Positions 1 through 8,568 of a stretch of 64,000 nt of DNA are shown here, piece by piece. The notes beneath the pieces were generated by a model that saw only the letters and a program-made list of their open reading frames with translations, ran no database searches and had not been told where the DNA came from. Numbering within the stretch: position 1 is the first letter of the stretch; the number at the start of each line of letters is the position of its first letter. The position numbers and the translations under genes were made by a program. Source of the stretch: Parasphingopyxis sp. CP4 (lineage in GTDB: Bacteria > Pseudomonadota > Alphaproteobacteria > Sphingomonadales > Sphingomonadaceae); contig NZ_CP051130.1 of NCBI RefSeq assembly GCF_013378055.1, positions 248,001 to 312,000 of the forward strand, given 5' to 3'.

Positions 1-531
1 CAGTTGGCGGATTTCCTGTCGGCCTTGCCTTTTGACGATTTGAAACGTCAATTTCGCAACTATAATATTCCGCAATCGACGCTGAAATCACAAAGATTAT
101 CGATGCCGTCTCATAAGGATCTCGAACGCATTTGCATTCGCATTGAACCGCGGGATGATCAGCCGTTTCGTTTCCGAATTGTCCAGCGGCATGAGATTGG
201 ACCGCATTCGCCAGTATTGGATGTACGTACATTAGACGATGACAATGCTGGTGACGGCTGGGAGCGGCATTCAGTGTCGGTATGGGACCAATATTGTCAC
301 TACAGTCGCAAGTCATATGTGACGCTCCTGCCCGATGATCGCGAGTACCGCGGAGCCGTGTCTGTTGAGATTTCAATCGCTTCGGATTCCCCTGACTATT
401 CGAGATGCAGGCGGAGCGTAGAATCCTGGCCTGCGCCAGAGGAGCTGTCCCTGCGTCCGATTGGGGCAATCTACATATTGGCAGATTCCGAGTTTTGCGC
501 GACCATAAGCGATAAAGTGCAATCAGAATAA
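1..531 (+). CDS. Unknown protein, 5' end cut by window edge
   Basis: The reading frame is open from the first base, so the gene probably begins outside the window; an in-frame TTG at position 4 is the only start-like codon near the edge. About 176 residues are visible and end at a TAA. I do not recognise the family. The visible part is rich in charged and aromatic residues in short alternating stretches, suggesting a beta-sandwich-like domain, with no membrane segment or known catalytic motif. It lies 262 bp upstream of gmd on the same strand, so a role in surface-glycan synthesis or export is possible but is inferred only from position. Confidence 0.6.
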   Translation, partial: QLADFLSALPFDDLKRQFRNYNIPQSTLKSQRLSMPSHKDLERICIRIEPRDDQPFRFRIVQRHEIGPHSPVLDVRTLDDDNAGDGWERHSVSVWDQYCHYSRKSYVTLLPDDREYRGAVSVEISIASDSPDYSRCRRSVESWPAPEELSLRPIGAIYILADSEFCATISDKVQSE

Positions 532-793
532 ATGAGTCGGAAATTCAGGACTTTCAGAGGAGTTCGATCTAAAATCATTGCGGCAATGGCGGTTTTTTTG
601 CGATGGACGCGAGCCGTGGCGAGGCTGGGATAGGTCGGGCTGCGCTCGGGACCTGTCCACCGCTACCGCTGCATCAATACGGTGTAGCTGTGTTTCCTTT
701 GTCAGTGATGGTAGCAGCAGAGCGTATTGCGGATTGCGGCATAGAAACAATGAAGAGGCGTGCAAGCAAGGCGCTGAATGGACGGGATAGGAA

Positions 794-1915
794 ATGTCGA
801 AAAAAGCCCTCATCACTGGAGTTACGGGTCAGGATGGCTCTTACCTAGCCGAGTTTTTGCTCGACAAAGGGTATGAGGTCCACGGGATCAAGCGCCGGGC
901 ATCGCTGTTCAATACGGATCGCATCGACCATATCTACGAAGACCCTCATGTGAGCGATGTGCATTTCAGGCTGCACTATGGCGACCTGACCGACACCTCT
1001 AACCTCACTCGTATTCTGTCGGAGGTCCAGCCTGACGAGGTGTATAATCTGGGCGCTCAATCTCATGTGGCCGTGAGCTTCGAAGCGCCGGAGTATACAG
1101 CGGATGTCGATGCCATTGGGACATTGCGACTGCTGGAAGCGATCCGGTTTCTGGGACTGTCCAAAAAAACGCGTTTCTATCAGGCATCAACATCTGAACT
1201 ATACGGCCTGGTCCAGGAAACGCCGCAAACGGAAACTACACCTTTTCATCCCCGCAGTCCGTACGCTGTGGCGAAGCTCTACGCCTATTGGACATGCGTA
1301 AATTATCGCGAGGCATATGGACTTTACGCCTGTAACGGCATTTTGTTCAATCACGAGAGCCCCCGCCGCGGCGAAACATTTGTGACCCGAAAAATCACTC
1401 GCGGATTGGCGAATATTGCAATGGGTATCGAGCCGTGCCTGTATATGGGCAATATTGATAGTCTGCGGGACTGGGGGCATGCCAAGGATTATGTCCGAAT
1501 GCAGTGGATGATGCTCCAGCAGGACGAACCGGCGGATTTTGTGATTGCCACCGGGGAACAATATTCGGTTCGTGAATTCATTCGCTGGTCCGCCGAAGAG
1601 CTGGGAATTGGGTTGGAATTTTCTGGCACTGGCATTGAAGAGATTGCCACAGTGACGGCGATCGACGGCGATATTGCGCCGGCATTGAAGCCTGGCGACG
1701 TCGTGATGCGGATCGACAAACGCTATTTCCGGCCCGCGGAGGTGGAAACATTATTGGGTGATCCTTCCAAGGCAAAACGGGAACTCGGCTGGGAACCGAA
1801 AATCACGGCCCAGGAAATGTGCGCCGAAATGGTCGCGGAAGACTTGAAGACAGCGAAGCGCCATGCCCTTCTAATGGAACACGGCCTAGACGTACCGGTA
1901 TCGTTCGAAGGGTGA
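794..1915 (+). CDS. gmd: GDP-mannose 4,6-dehydratase
   Basis: This 373-residue enzyme converts GDP-D-mannose to GDP-4-dehydro-6-deoxy-D-mannose, the precursor of GDP-fucose, GDP-rhamnose, GDP-perosamine and related sugars. The N-terminus carries the NADP-binding glycine motif [10 protein letters not shown] (about residues 8-17). STSELYG and the YxxxK motif in [12 protein letters not shown] give the short-chain dehydrogenase catalytic set. The length matches the family. The ATG is preceded by GGATAGGA. The downstream genes on this strand look like glycan-modifying proteins, so the product probably feeds a surface polysaccharide. No GDP-fucose synthase or GDP-6-deoxymannose reductase is visible, so the final sugar cannot be named. 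Confidence 0.95.
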   Translation: MSKKALITGVTGQDGSYLAEFLLDKGYEVHGIKRRASLFNTDRIDHIYEDPHVSDVHFRLHYGDLTDTSNLTRILSEVQPDEVYNLGAQSHVAVSFEAPEYTADVDAIGTLRLLEAIRFLGLSKKTRFYQASTSELYGLVQETPQTETTPFHPRSPYAVAKLYAYWTCVNYREAYGLYACNGILFNHESPRRGETFVTRKITRGLANIAMGIEPCLYMGNIDSLRDWGHAKDYVRMQWMMLQQDEPADFVIATGEQYSVREFIRWSAEELGIGLEFSGTGIEEIATVTAIDGDIAPALKPGDVVMRIDKRYFRPAEVETLLGDPSKAKRELGWEPKITAQEMCAEMVAEDLKTAKRHALLMEHGLDVPVSFEG

Positions 1916-2011
1916 GAGCGGGCGCTATCATCGATCAGATCAGCTATTATGCTAGAGCGGGCGGGCGGTTGCCGAAAAATGGCAATCCAGCTGGGGAATT
2001 GGAGTATCGCA

Positions 2012-2881
2012 ATGTCGCAAAAATTTGCTGACCCATTCTTCGAGCTTTATCACCTACCGGACGGTGGCAACGCGCCTCAGCCCATGCCGTCGGCGGAACG
2101 CCTGCAAGTCGCGCTCGGCAAGGAAGGATCACATGGTCTGATCCTGTTTGCACCACCGCAAAGGATTGCGGCGCATGCGCTCGCTGAATCGGGGATCGCC
2201 GAGCGGGAATTGGAGCGCTGGCGATCCGAAGCGAGCCCTGTGCTTGACGCGATCCGTTTGCTCCGGGGCCAGATATTGATTGCTGAAGCACCTGCTTCAG
2301 AACAGGCCTCAACCCGTCTGCACGGCGCGATCAGCGAGAAATTTCCCGGCAAGAATATCCCGAACATTGATGTGCGGTTGCCTGATGCTGCGCCAGTCTG
2401 GGCCGCTGCCGGTTGGGTGAGTGTTTTGCAGTCACCGATAGTCGTGCACATGCTGGGCGAGATTCAGGCGAGAAGCCCGATACGTTACGAAGAAATGCCA
2501 GACATCGGTCAGGCGCTGCAGGATTTGCTGTCCCGTCATCAGGATGAACTCGATCAACTGAAAGCCGAAACATTGGCTAACGACGAGGTGACCGAGCGTG
2601 AGCAAGCTGCCCTGGATCGCTCCAAGGACGCCGTCGCACGGGCGAACATCCTGGCTGACCAGATCGGCCAGCTGGAAGAGAGTTTGCGCGACAGCAGTGC
2701 CAAGGAGGCCGATCTCGAACGGGTTAATGCTGCACTTGCCAAGAAAAGTGAGAAATTGGAGAGCGCTAAAGCAAAACTTGAAGATCGGATCGCACTCTAT
2801 CGTGGATCTGTTTCCTGGCGCATGACCGCGCCGATCCGGGCAGGAAGCCGTCTCTTCAAGCGTTTGGGTGGTGGTCGATGA
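2012..2881 (+). CDS. Coiled-coil protein with SWRxTAP motif, glycan locus
   Basis: The start at 2012 is chosen because GGAG sits seven bases upstream; an earlier in-frame ATG at 1949 lacks such a site. The 289-residue product has an unrecognised N-terminal domain (residues ~1-165) and a long Glu/Lys/Leu-rich coiled coil (~168-265). It ends in the basic tail YRGSVSWRMTAPIRAG. That SWRxTAP(L/I)R tail is one I recall from bacterial glycosyltransferases and sulfotransferase-like proteins, where it follows a coiled coil. No glycosyltransferase motif is visible in the N-terminal part. The stop overlaps the start of the sulfotransferase fusion by 4 bp (ATGA), so the two are translationally coupled and may form a complex through their coiled coils. 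Confidence 0.7.
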   Translation: MSQKFADPFFELYHLPDGGNAPQPMPSAERLQVALGKEGSHGLILFAPPQRIAAHALAESGIAERELERWRSEASPVLDAIRLLRGQILIAEAPASEQASTRLHGAISEKFPGKNIPNIDVRLPDAAPVWAAAGWVSVLQSPIVVHMLGEIQARSPIRYEEMPDIGQALQDLLSRHQDELDQLKAETLANDEVTEREQAALDRSKDAVARANILADQIGQLEESLRDSSAKEADLERVNAALAKKSEKLESAKAKLEDRIALYRGSVSWRMTAPIRAGSRLFKRLGGGR

Positions 2882-4584
2882 AGCTCAGCTCTGTCCTGGA
2901 TTCGATCAGGCCGGAAGATAGTATAATCTCGTTGGGCAGCGCTATGCTGGGCGATCAATATTATCGCCTGAACAATGCCCGGCGCGTACAGATATTCGAA
3001 CCCGATCCGGAACGGGCGGCTCTAATTCAGCAAAAATTCTGGCGGCACGAAAATATGAATGTTGTTTCGGCGGGGGTTCTTCCAGGGTCGAAGACAGCAA
3101 TTTTGAAGCGATACAATCATCAAGCGCTCGATGGATTTGCACCTACAGAGACATTGAAGCGCCGTTTTCCAGGATTGCGCGAAACACAGAAAGTGTCAGT
3201 CACCACCGTGAAGGCAGAGGCTGTTCAATCACGATTGTCGGACGCGCATCGCCAGCGCGATATTCTTGTCATCGACATGCTTGGCAAGGATGTCAGCCTC
3301 CTTGATTATCTGGAACGCGAGGGCCTGTTGAGCCGTATTTCGGACATCTTTGTCCGGACATTGGCCGGCTCGGTCATCGGCGACGATTTTGGCGAAGGGC
3401 CAGCCAAAACTTGGCTGCGTCGAAACCAGTTTGACAGGATTTTCGATTTGGCCGGCGCCACAGATCCGGAGATCAAAATCTTTGCTGCCTTTCGGTTTCC
3501 GCAGCGACAACAGATGGAGCAGCTTTCTATCCAGGTCGGCCAGCACAATGCCGAAAAGGAGAGACTGGAGAATGCGGTCGCGGACCGAATTAATGCCTTT
3601 CGAACCGCTCGCCGTGATTTGACCATGGCGTTGCGATTACAGTTGGTCAGAGAAGCAGATCTCAAGGACTTGCAGAGCCGGTTTTCGCACCTGCGGCAGC
3701 AACTGCAATCCGTTTCGGGAGCCGATCAAGATTCTACTGCAGATAAGGATCAAAAAGGCGCCAAATCGGCCGCCTCTCCATTGGAGACTGGCGAGCCCGT
3801 TCGAACGGTTCATAATCTTGCCTGCGTCGGTGGGACATTATTCAACCGCTGCCTTGGGGCCATGCCCAACACCCAGTTACTGAGCGAAGTCGAGCCATTA
3901 AGTCAGCTTACTCAATCGAATAGGTTTGTTCCGGCCGATCTGATTTCTCTGCTTCGTTTTGGCAGCAGACCAGCCGATGATGCGCTGTCGGTTGAAATAT
4001 TCTTGGCTGGCATGGACGTTCTTTATCGCGACGCATCAAGTCGCGGCTTGCACCTGATATTGAGAGATCATGCCCACAGCATCTTCTGTGATGGACCGGG
4101 CCTGCAATCGCGCCTGCACCTGAGAGCCGTGCTCGAAAAGACTTACGCGCTGCGTTCAATCTTGTTTGTTCGCCATCCATTGGCGTCTTTTTCATCGCTC
4201 CAAGTCAACGAGTGGCTTCATTTCTCACCGCCTACGCTCGATACTTATGCTGAACGCTATCTCGCATTTCTTGATGCGCATAAGGGCGTTGATCAAATGC
4301 GATATGAGGACTTTCTGGAAAATCCGGAAAAAGAAATGCAACGCGCCTGCAAGATCCTGGGCTTGGATTATAATCCGGAGTTCATTGATACATTCTCCGC
4401 CTTCTCCTTGTCCGGAGACAGTGGACGAACAGGCGATGTGATCGCGCCGCGAAAACCAAGGGCGATCACAGAAGAATTGGCGCAAGCCGCCGAGGCAAGT
4501 GCCGCTTATGGGAAGCTTTGCAAAACGCTGCAATATCCGATCATCCAGCCCGATACTGAACTTCAGACGACGAGCCAGGATTAG
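2878..4584 (+). CDS. FkbM-like / coiled-coil / sulfotransferase fusion protein
   Basis: The 568-residue protein appears to have three parts. Residues ~15-205 resemble an FkbM-type methyltransferase fold (IFEPDPERAAL near 39-49 fits the SAM-binding region), although it looks divergent and may be inactive. Residues ~208-280 are a charged coiled coil. Residues ~308-550 are a PAPS-dependent sulfotransferase: NLACVGGTLFNRCL (313-326) fits the 5'-phosphosulfate loop, VRHPLASFSS (431-440) fits the 3'-phosphate site with Arg432, and the late MRYEDFLENPEKE block is typical of the family. Such enzymes transfer sulfate to sugars or lipids in the cytoplasm. It is coupled by a 4-bp overlap to the preceding coiled-coil gene and converges on the APS reductase gene 26 bp away. 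The acceptor is unknown. Confidence 0.75.
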   Translation: MKLSSVLDSIRPEDSIISLGSAMLGDQYYRLNNARRVQIFEPDPERAALIQQKFWRHENMNVVSAGVLPGSKTAILKRYNHQALDGFAPTETLKRRFPGLRETQKVSVTTVKAEAVQSRLSDAHRQRDILVIDMLGKDVSLLDYLEREGLLSRISDIFVRTLAGSVIGDDFGEGPAKTWLRRNQFDRIFDLAGATDPEIKIFAAFRFPQRQQMEQLSIQVGQHNAEKERLENAVADRINAFRTARRDLTMALRLQLVREADLKDLQSRFSHLRQQLQSVSGADQDSTADKDQKGAKSAASPLETGEPVRTVHNLACVGGTLFNRCLGAMPNTQLLSEVEPLSQLTQSNRFVPADLISLLRFGSRPADDALSVEIFLAGMDVLYRDASSRGLHLILRDHAHSIFCDGPGLQSRLHLRAVLEKTYALRSILFVRHPLASFSSLQVNEWLHFSPPTLDTYAERYLAFLDAHKGVDQMRYEDFLENPEKEMQRACKILGLDYNPEFIDTFSAFSLSGDSGRTGDVIAPRKPRAITEELAQAAEASAAYGKLCKTLQYPIIQPDTELQTTSQD

Positions 4585-4610
4585 CTACCTGGCCGGCAGC
4601 GGGCTGCGGC

Positions 4611-5351
4611 CTAACCGGAAGTCTTTGGGATCCGCGCCACCGCTCCATTCTCGGTAATATGGATCCCGCATTCAGTCTTGTCTTCATCGGCCCAGCGACC
4701 GGCACGATGATCATCGCTGGGTATTGTGCACGGCTCACATCCAATCGACGAATAGCCCATCGCGACGAGAGGATGTTCGAGTAAATTCTCGCTGGAGAGA
4801 AAATCTCGCGTTTGGTCGTGACTCCAGTCTGCCAGCGGATTGACGCGCAACCAGCTTTCCTGGACATCGACATAGTCCATTCCTGCTCGATCAGCGGTTT
4901 GATAGCGTTTGCGACCCGTCAGGACGCAATCATAGTTTCGAAGGACGCCAATCATCGGCAAAGTCTTGCGCAGATAGCAGCACCGGTCGCTATCCACACT
5001 ATGCAGCTTCCCGTCTGGGTCTTCTAAGGCTAGTCGGCGTGCGCTGGGCCGCACACGCACAAGCGTCGACAAGCCCAGCACATCCATCAGGTCATCAACA
5101 TAATCCAGTGTATCGGAAAAATGTTTTCTCGTATCGAGGAAAACGACCGGCGTGGCCGGGTCCTTGTCGGCAATTAGCTTCAGCAGCGCCGCCGCCTCGG
5201 CACCAAATGAGGAGATGACAGCGGGACGACCGGCTACTCCCCCGTTGAGTACCCGGTCCAAAATCTGCGACGCACTAAGCTCAGCAAAGGCAGAGTTGAG
5301 CTGATCCGCCGTCTGCCGAAGCTCCAGAGACTGATTGGTCGCAAAATCCAC
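4611..5351 (-). CDS. cysH: Adenylyl-sulfate (APS) reductase, [4Fe-4S] type
   Basis: This 246-residue member of the CysH family reduces activated sulfate to sulfite with thioredoxin. The catalytic cysteine is in ECGIH (Cys228). Two further cysteine pairs, Cys124-Cys125 (RCCYLRK) and Cys205/Cys208 (CEPC), are the ligands of the [4Fe-4S] cluster found in APS reductases and in dual APS/PAPS enzymes but absent from E. coli-type PAPS reductase. It therefore most likely acts on APS. It is the second gene of a minus-strand pair, 15 bp downstream of sqdB, which uses sulfite. A dedicated supply of sulfite for sulfosugar synthesis is inferred from this; general cysteine synthesis is the alternative. Confidence 0.92.
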   Translation of the reverse strand: MDFATNQSLELRQTADQLNSAFAELSASQILDRVLNGGVAGRPAVISSFGAEAAALLKLIADKDPATPVVFLDTRKHFSDTLDYVDDLMDVLGLSTLVRVRPSARRLALEDPDGKLHSVDSDRCCYLRKTLPMIGVLRNYDCVLTGRKRYQTADRAGMDYVDVQESWLRVNPLADWSHDQTRDFLSSENLLEHPLVAMGYSSIGCEPCTIPSDDHRAGRWADEDKTECGIHITENGAVARIPKTSG

Positions 5352-5366
5352 AAAATCCTCGTCAGA

Positions 5367-6524
5367 TTACCGCCACTTGGAGACGCACGGAATTTTCGAT
5401 TGATCGCAGCGATCTGCGTATTTTTCTGCGATTTCCTTCACTTCATCAAGAAGTCCATCGTCCAGGGTGATCGGATCCAGGCCCAGGCCCAGGAAACGAT
5501 CATTGGCGACATGCAGTTCGTTTTCCGCAGCTTCGTTACGCGGATTTTCGACATTCTCAATTTTCGCTCCGGTCATGTCGGCGATTTTCACAGCCAAATC
5601 CCGGACCCGGTGCGTCTCAGTCATCTGGTTCAGAATATGGACGCGCTCGCCATGTTGTGGCGGGTTGGTAATGGCGAGCTCAATGCACCGGCACGTATCC
5701 TGAATATGGATAAAGGCGCGCGTTTGGCCGCCGGTACCATGCACGGTCAGCGGATAATCAAGGGCCGCTTGCATCACAAATCGGTTAAGCACCGTTCCAT
5801 AATCGCCATCATAGTCAAACCGGTTGATCAGCCGATCGTCGAGCTTGGTCTCTTCGGTCTGCGTACCCCAGACGATACCCTGGTGAAGGTCGGTGACCCG
5901 GATGCCGTCATTCTTGTTGTAATAGGCGAAGAACAGCTGGTCCTGGGTCTTGGTCAGGTGGTAGATTGAACCCGGATTGACCGGATACAGGATTTCCTGC
6001 TCAACCATGCCGTTATCGGTGTCCACCTGAACGGTCAGATAACCCTCAGGAATCTTCATTCCGGCCGTACCGTATCCATAGACACCCATGGTACCCAGAT
6101 GAACGATATGCGCATTGCTCTTGGCTTCAACCACGGCCGCTAACAGGTTGTTTGTCGCGCTGAGGTTATTGTCGACCGTATAGCGTTTGTGAAAGCTCGA
6201 CTTCATCGAATATGGCGCCGCGCGCTGTTCGGCGAAGTGAATGATCACATCGGGTTCTTCCTGTTCGATCAGGCTTAACAACCGGTGATAGTTTTCCGAA
6301 ATGTCGAAATCGTGAAACGCGATCTTCTTGCCCGTCACTTCTTCCCAGGCTGCGAGGCGTTGATCGACGGGCGCGATTGGGGTGAGGGAATCGACGCCCA
6401 GTTCAACGTCAATCTTTCTGCGCGACAGATTATCGATGATGGTAACGTCATAATCACGCCGGGAGAGGTAGAGGCTGGTTGGCCATCCACAGAATCCATC
6501 GCCACCCAAAACAAAAATCTTCAT
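5367..6524 (-). CDS. sqdB: UDP-sulfoquinovose synthase
   Basis: The 385-residue protein makes UDP-6-sulfoquinovose from UDP-glucose and sulfite, the head-group donor of sulfoquinovosyl diacylglycerol and of some sulfonated glycans. It resembles plant SQD1 closely: [12 protein letters not shown] (7-18) matches the unusual NAD-binding loop of SQD1, GTMGVYG (144-150) supplies the catalytic Thr145, and YHLTK (188-192) supplies Tyr188 and Lys192 with the His189 also seen in SQD1. ATDLHQG-like and [16 protein letters not shown] blocks are further SQD1 signatures. It is transcribed with the APS reductase gene downstream. No SqdX/SqdD-type glycosyltransferase is visible here, so the final product, lipid or polysaccharide, remains open. 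Confidence 0.93.
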   Translation of the reverse strand: MKIFVLGGDGFCGWPTSLYLSRRDYDVTIIDNLSRRKIDVELGVDSLTPIAPVDQRLAAWEEVTGKKIAFHDFDISENYHRLLSLIEQEEPDVIIHFAEQRAAPYSMKSSFHKRYTVDNNLSATNNLLAAVVEAKSNAHIVHLGTMGVYGYGTAGMKIPEGYLTVQVDTDNGMVEQEILYPVNPGSIYHLTKTQDQLFFAYYNKNDGIRVTDLHQGIVWGTQTEETKLDDRLINRFDYDGDYGTVLNRFVMQAALDYPLTVHGTGGQTRAFIHIQDTCRCIELAITNPPQHGERVHILNQMTETHRVRDLAVKIADMTGAKIENVENPRNEAAENELHVANDRFLGLGLDPITLDDGLLDEVKEIAEKYADRCDQSKIPCVSKWR

Positions 6525-6794
6525 AGCTCGTTCTCAATCGCTTTCATGGGGTCGAAGCCCAGTTGTCATAGATAATAGGGAATTGGTGTAACGCCTCAGA
6601 TCACAGAATTGCTCTCACTATGGTGCCCTGCAATTGTGTGATCATCGGGACTTATTCATCAAAGTAGTTGGATTTCCAATACAAAAATCAGCCGCAAACT
6701 GCGACTGAATTCTCGACGGCGGCATCTATCAGAAGGGAATTGCAAATGGAACAGTGCGATTAACTGATTGCTCTGCGATCTTGCTATGAAAAAT

Positions 6795-6871
6795 TGGCGC
6801 GCCCGGCAGGAGTCGAACCTGCGACCTCAAGATTAGAAGTCTCGCGCTCTATCCAGCTGAGCTACGGGCGC
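6795..6871 (-). tRNA. tRNA-Arg (anticodon TCT)
   Basis: The reverse complement folds as a standard cloverleaf. The acceptor stem is GCGCCCG/CGGGCGC, the D arm GCTC/GAGC, the anticodon stem CGAGA/TCTTG with loop CTTCTAA (anticodon TCT, arginine AGA/AGG codons), and the T arm GCAGG/CCTGC with loop TTCGACT. The discriminator is G, and the 3' CCA is encoded at 6795-6797. It stands alone between sqdB and the MFS gene. No obvious duplicated 3' end indicating an integrated element was noticed. Confidence 0.97.
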
Positions 6872-7040
6872 GCGCTAGTGAGCGGCGGGTTACAGGGTTT
6901 GCCAGAAAATGGAAATGTCGGATTTGCTGTTGAGCGGTCACTTTTGCGCATTCGGTTGCATTTAAGAGTCGAAGTCGCCCACTATGGCGTTTCGAAAGAG
7001 CTGTCGGCACAGGCATGCTCATCGTCGTGGGAGAGCAATA

Positions 7041-8558
7041 TTGGCCAGCACAGCGGCGGACAGCGCCGAAACACCATCTGCGCCGCCGATCCCGCCGCTC
7101 AATCTTGGAACCCGCCTCGCATACGGCTCCGGCGCGATGGCCAATGGCATCAAAGGGGCTGCATTCAGCGCCTATCTGATGCTGTTCTTCAACCAGGTGA
7201 TCGGTGTACCCGCATCGATAGTTGGAACTGCGCTCGCCTGTACGCTGCTGGTCGATGCCATTGTCGATCCGTTTCTCGGGCGCTGGGCAGACGTTACCCG
7301 CTCACGCTGGGGTCGCCGCCATCCCTTCATGTATGCCGCCGCCTTTCCGACCGCGCTGTTCTTCTACGCGACCTGGTTCCCGCCTGACGGGATGAGCCAT
7401 ATGCAGCTTGGCTTCTGGGTCTTCGGCATGGCCGCGATGACGCGGGCTTGTATCAGCGCCTTTGAGATCAATGCATCGGCCATGGCTCCGGAGCTGACGT
7501 CCGTCTATGCCCAGCGAACCAAGCTGTTTTCGCTGCGCTATTGGTTCGGATATGCGGGGGTTTACGGGTTCACTGCGTTCAGCCTGATTTTCATCTTTGT
7601 CGAAAATGAAGAATATCCGCGTGGTCAGCTTAACCCCGAAAGCTATGTCAATTTTGCGGCGCTTGGTGCGGCCCTGATCTTCCTCGCGATCCTCATTTGC
7701 AGCTGGGGCACCCATAATCGCATCCCCTATCTGCGCCAGACCGATGCACCCGAAGGCCATATCCCTGTTAAACAGCATCTGGCCGAGATGTTTGCGGCCT
7801 TCAAAAACCGCGGCTTTCTTTCGATATTCGGATTTGGTGTCTGCAAATACACAGCTATCGGATTGTACAGCGCGACAAATCTCTATTTCGGCACCTATCT
7901 GTTCAAGCTGAACACCACAGAGCTGGCGATCCTGACAATCGACAGCTTTGTCGCGGCCACCTTGGCCGTGCCGCTCGCGCCGCTATTCTCGCGGTGGATC
8001 GGCAAACGGCTGAGCTCGATGCTGTTCGCCATCGTTGGCGTATCGATCGGCATAATGCCGCTGCTGCTCAGTTATTTTGACCTGTTCTTCGTGCCGGGCG
8101 ATGCGCTGTTGGTGCCAACGCTGTTCTTGATTGGCGCTGTCTATGGAGCGATGGTGGCCATCTCGCTGATCAACACATCATCGATGTTGGCCGATGTCGT
8201 CGATGACAGTGCGGTTGAGACCGGGCGTCACACATCCGGTACCTTCTTTTCTGCGTCGAGCTTTATGCAGCAATGTTCCAATGCGCTCGGTATCTTTGTC
8301 GCTGGGCAGGTTCTCTATCTGGCGCAATTTCCCGAACAGGCGGACCCGGAAACGATTCCGGAAACCGCTGTCGACGGCCTCATCATCTCATACATTCCCT
8401 TTTCGCTGGGCTTGTGGACGATCGGTGCGCTGTTCCTGATTTTCTATCCGATCACCCGGGAACGCCATGAACGCAATGTGGAGATGTTGCGTGCACGCGA
8501 AGCCGAGGCGCGCGACACTGAGCTGCGCGACGCATCGATCGGTGCGCCGGCGCGATAG
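7041..8558 (+). CDS. MFS transporter, GPH-type sugar:cation symporter family
   Basis: A polytopic inner-membrane protein of about 505 residues with the hallmarks of the glycoside-pentoside-hexuronide (MFS_2) branch. DPFLGRWADVTRSRWGRRHPF, read in two overlapping parts, is the conserved loop between helices 2 and 3. About twelve hydrophobic segments follow. I start it at the TTG at 7041 because GGGAGAG lies just upstream; an ATG at 6984 in the same frame would add a basic stretch that looks non-coding. Substrate is unknown; GPH members carry sugars or glycosides. It stands alone between the tRNA and the convergent PhyH-type gene. A sulfoquinovose or sulfoquinovosyl-glycerol importer is conceivable from position, but nothing in the sequence proves it. 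Confidence 0.85.
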   Translation: MASTAADSAETPSAPPIPPLNLGTRLAYGSGAMANGIKGAAFSAYLMLFFNQVIGVPASIVGTALACTLLVDAIVDPFLGRWADVTRSRWGRRHPFMYAAAFPTALFFYATWFPPDGMSHMQLGFWVFGMAAMTRACISAFEINASAMAPELTSVYAQRTKLFSLRYWFGYAGVYGFTAFSLIFIFVENEEYPRGQLNPESYVNFAALGAALIFLAILICSWGTHNRIPYLRQTDAPEGHIPVKQHLAEMFAAFKNRGFLSIFGFGVCKYTAIGLYSATNLYFGTYLFKLNTTELAILTIDSFVAATLAVPLAPLFSRWIGKRLSSMLFAIVGVSIGIMPLLLSYFDLFFVPGDALLVPTLFLIGAVYGAMVAISLINTSSMLADVVDDSAVETGRHTSGTFFSASSFMQQCSNALGIFVAGQVLYLAQFPEQADPETIPETAVDGLIISYIPFSLGLWTIGALFLIFYPITRERHERNVEMLRAREAEARDTELRDASIGAPAR

Positions 8559-8568
8559 GGAGCGGTAT

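Noticed and set aside
577-600. Short hairpin CATTG-CGG-CAATG before a run of seven T
   Set aside because: The stem has only 5 bp and is separated from the T-run by four bases, too weak to call a terminator.
6795-6871. tRNA-Arg as an integration site for a genomic island
   Set aside because: No integrase gene and no duplicated tRNA 3' end was noticed on either side.
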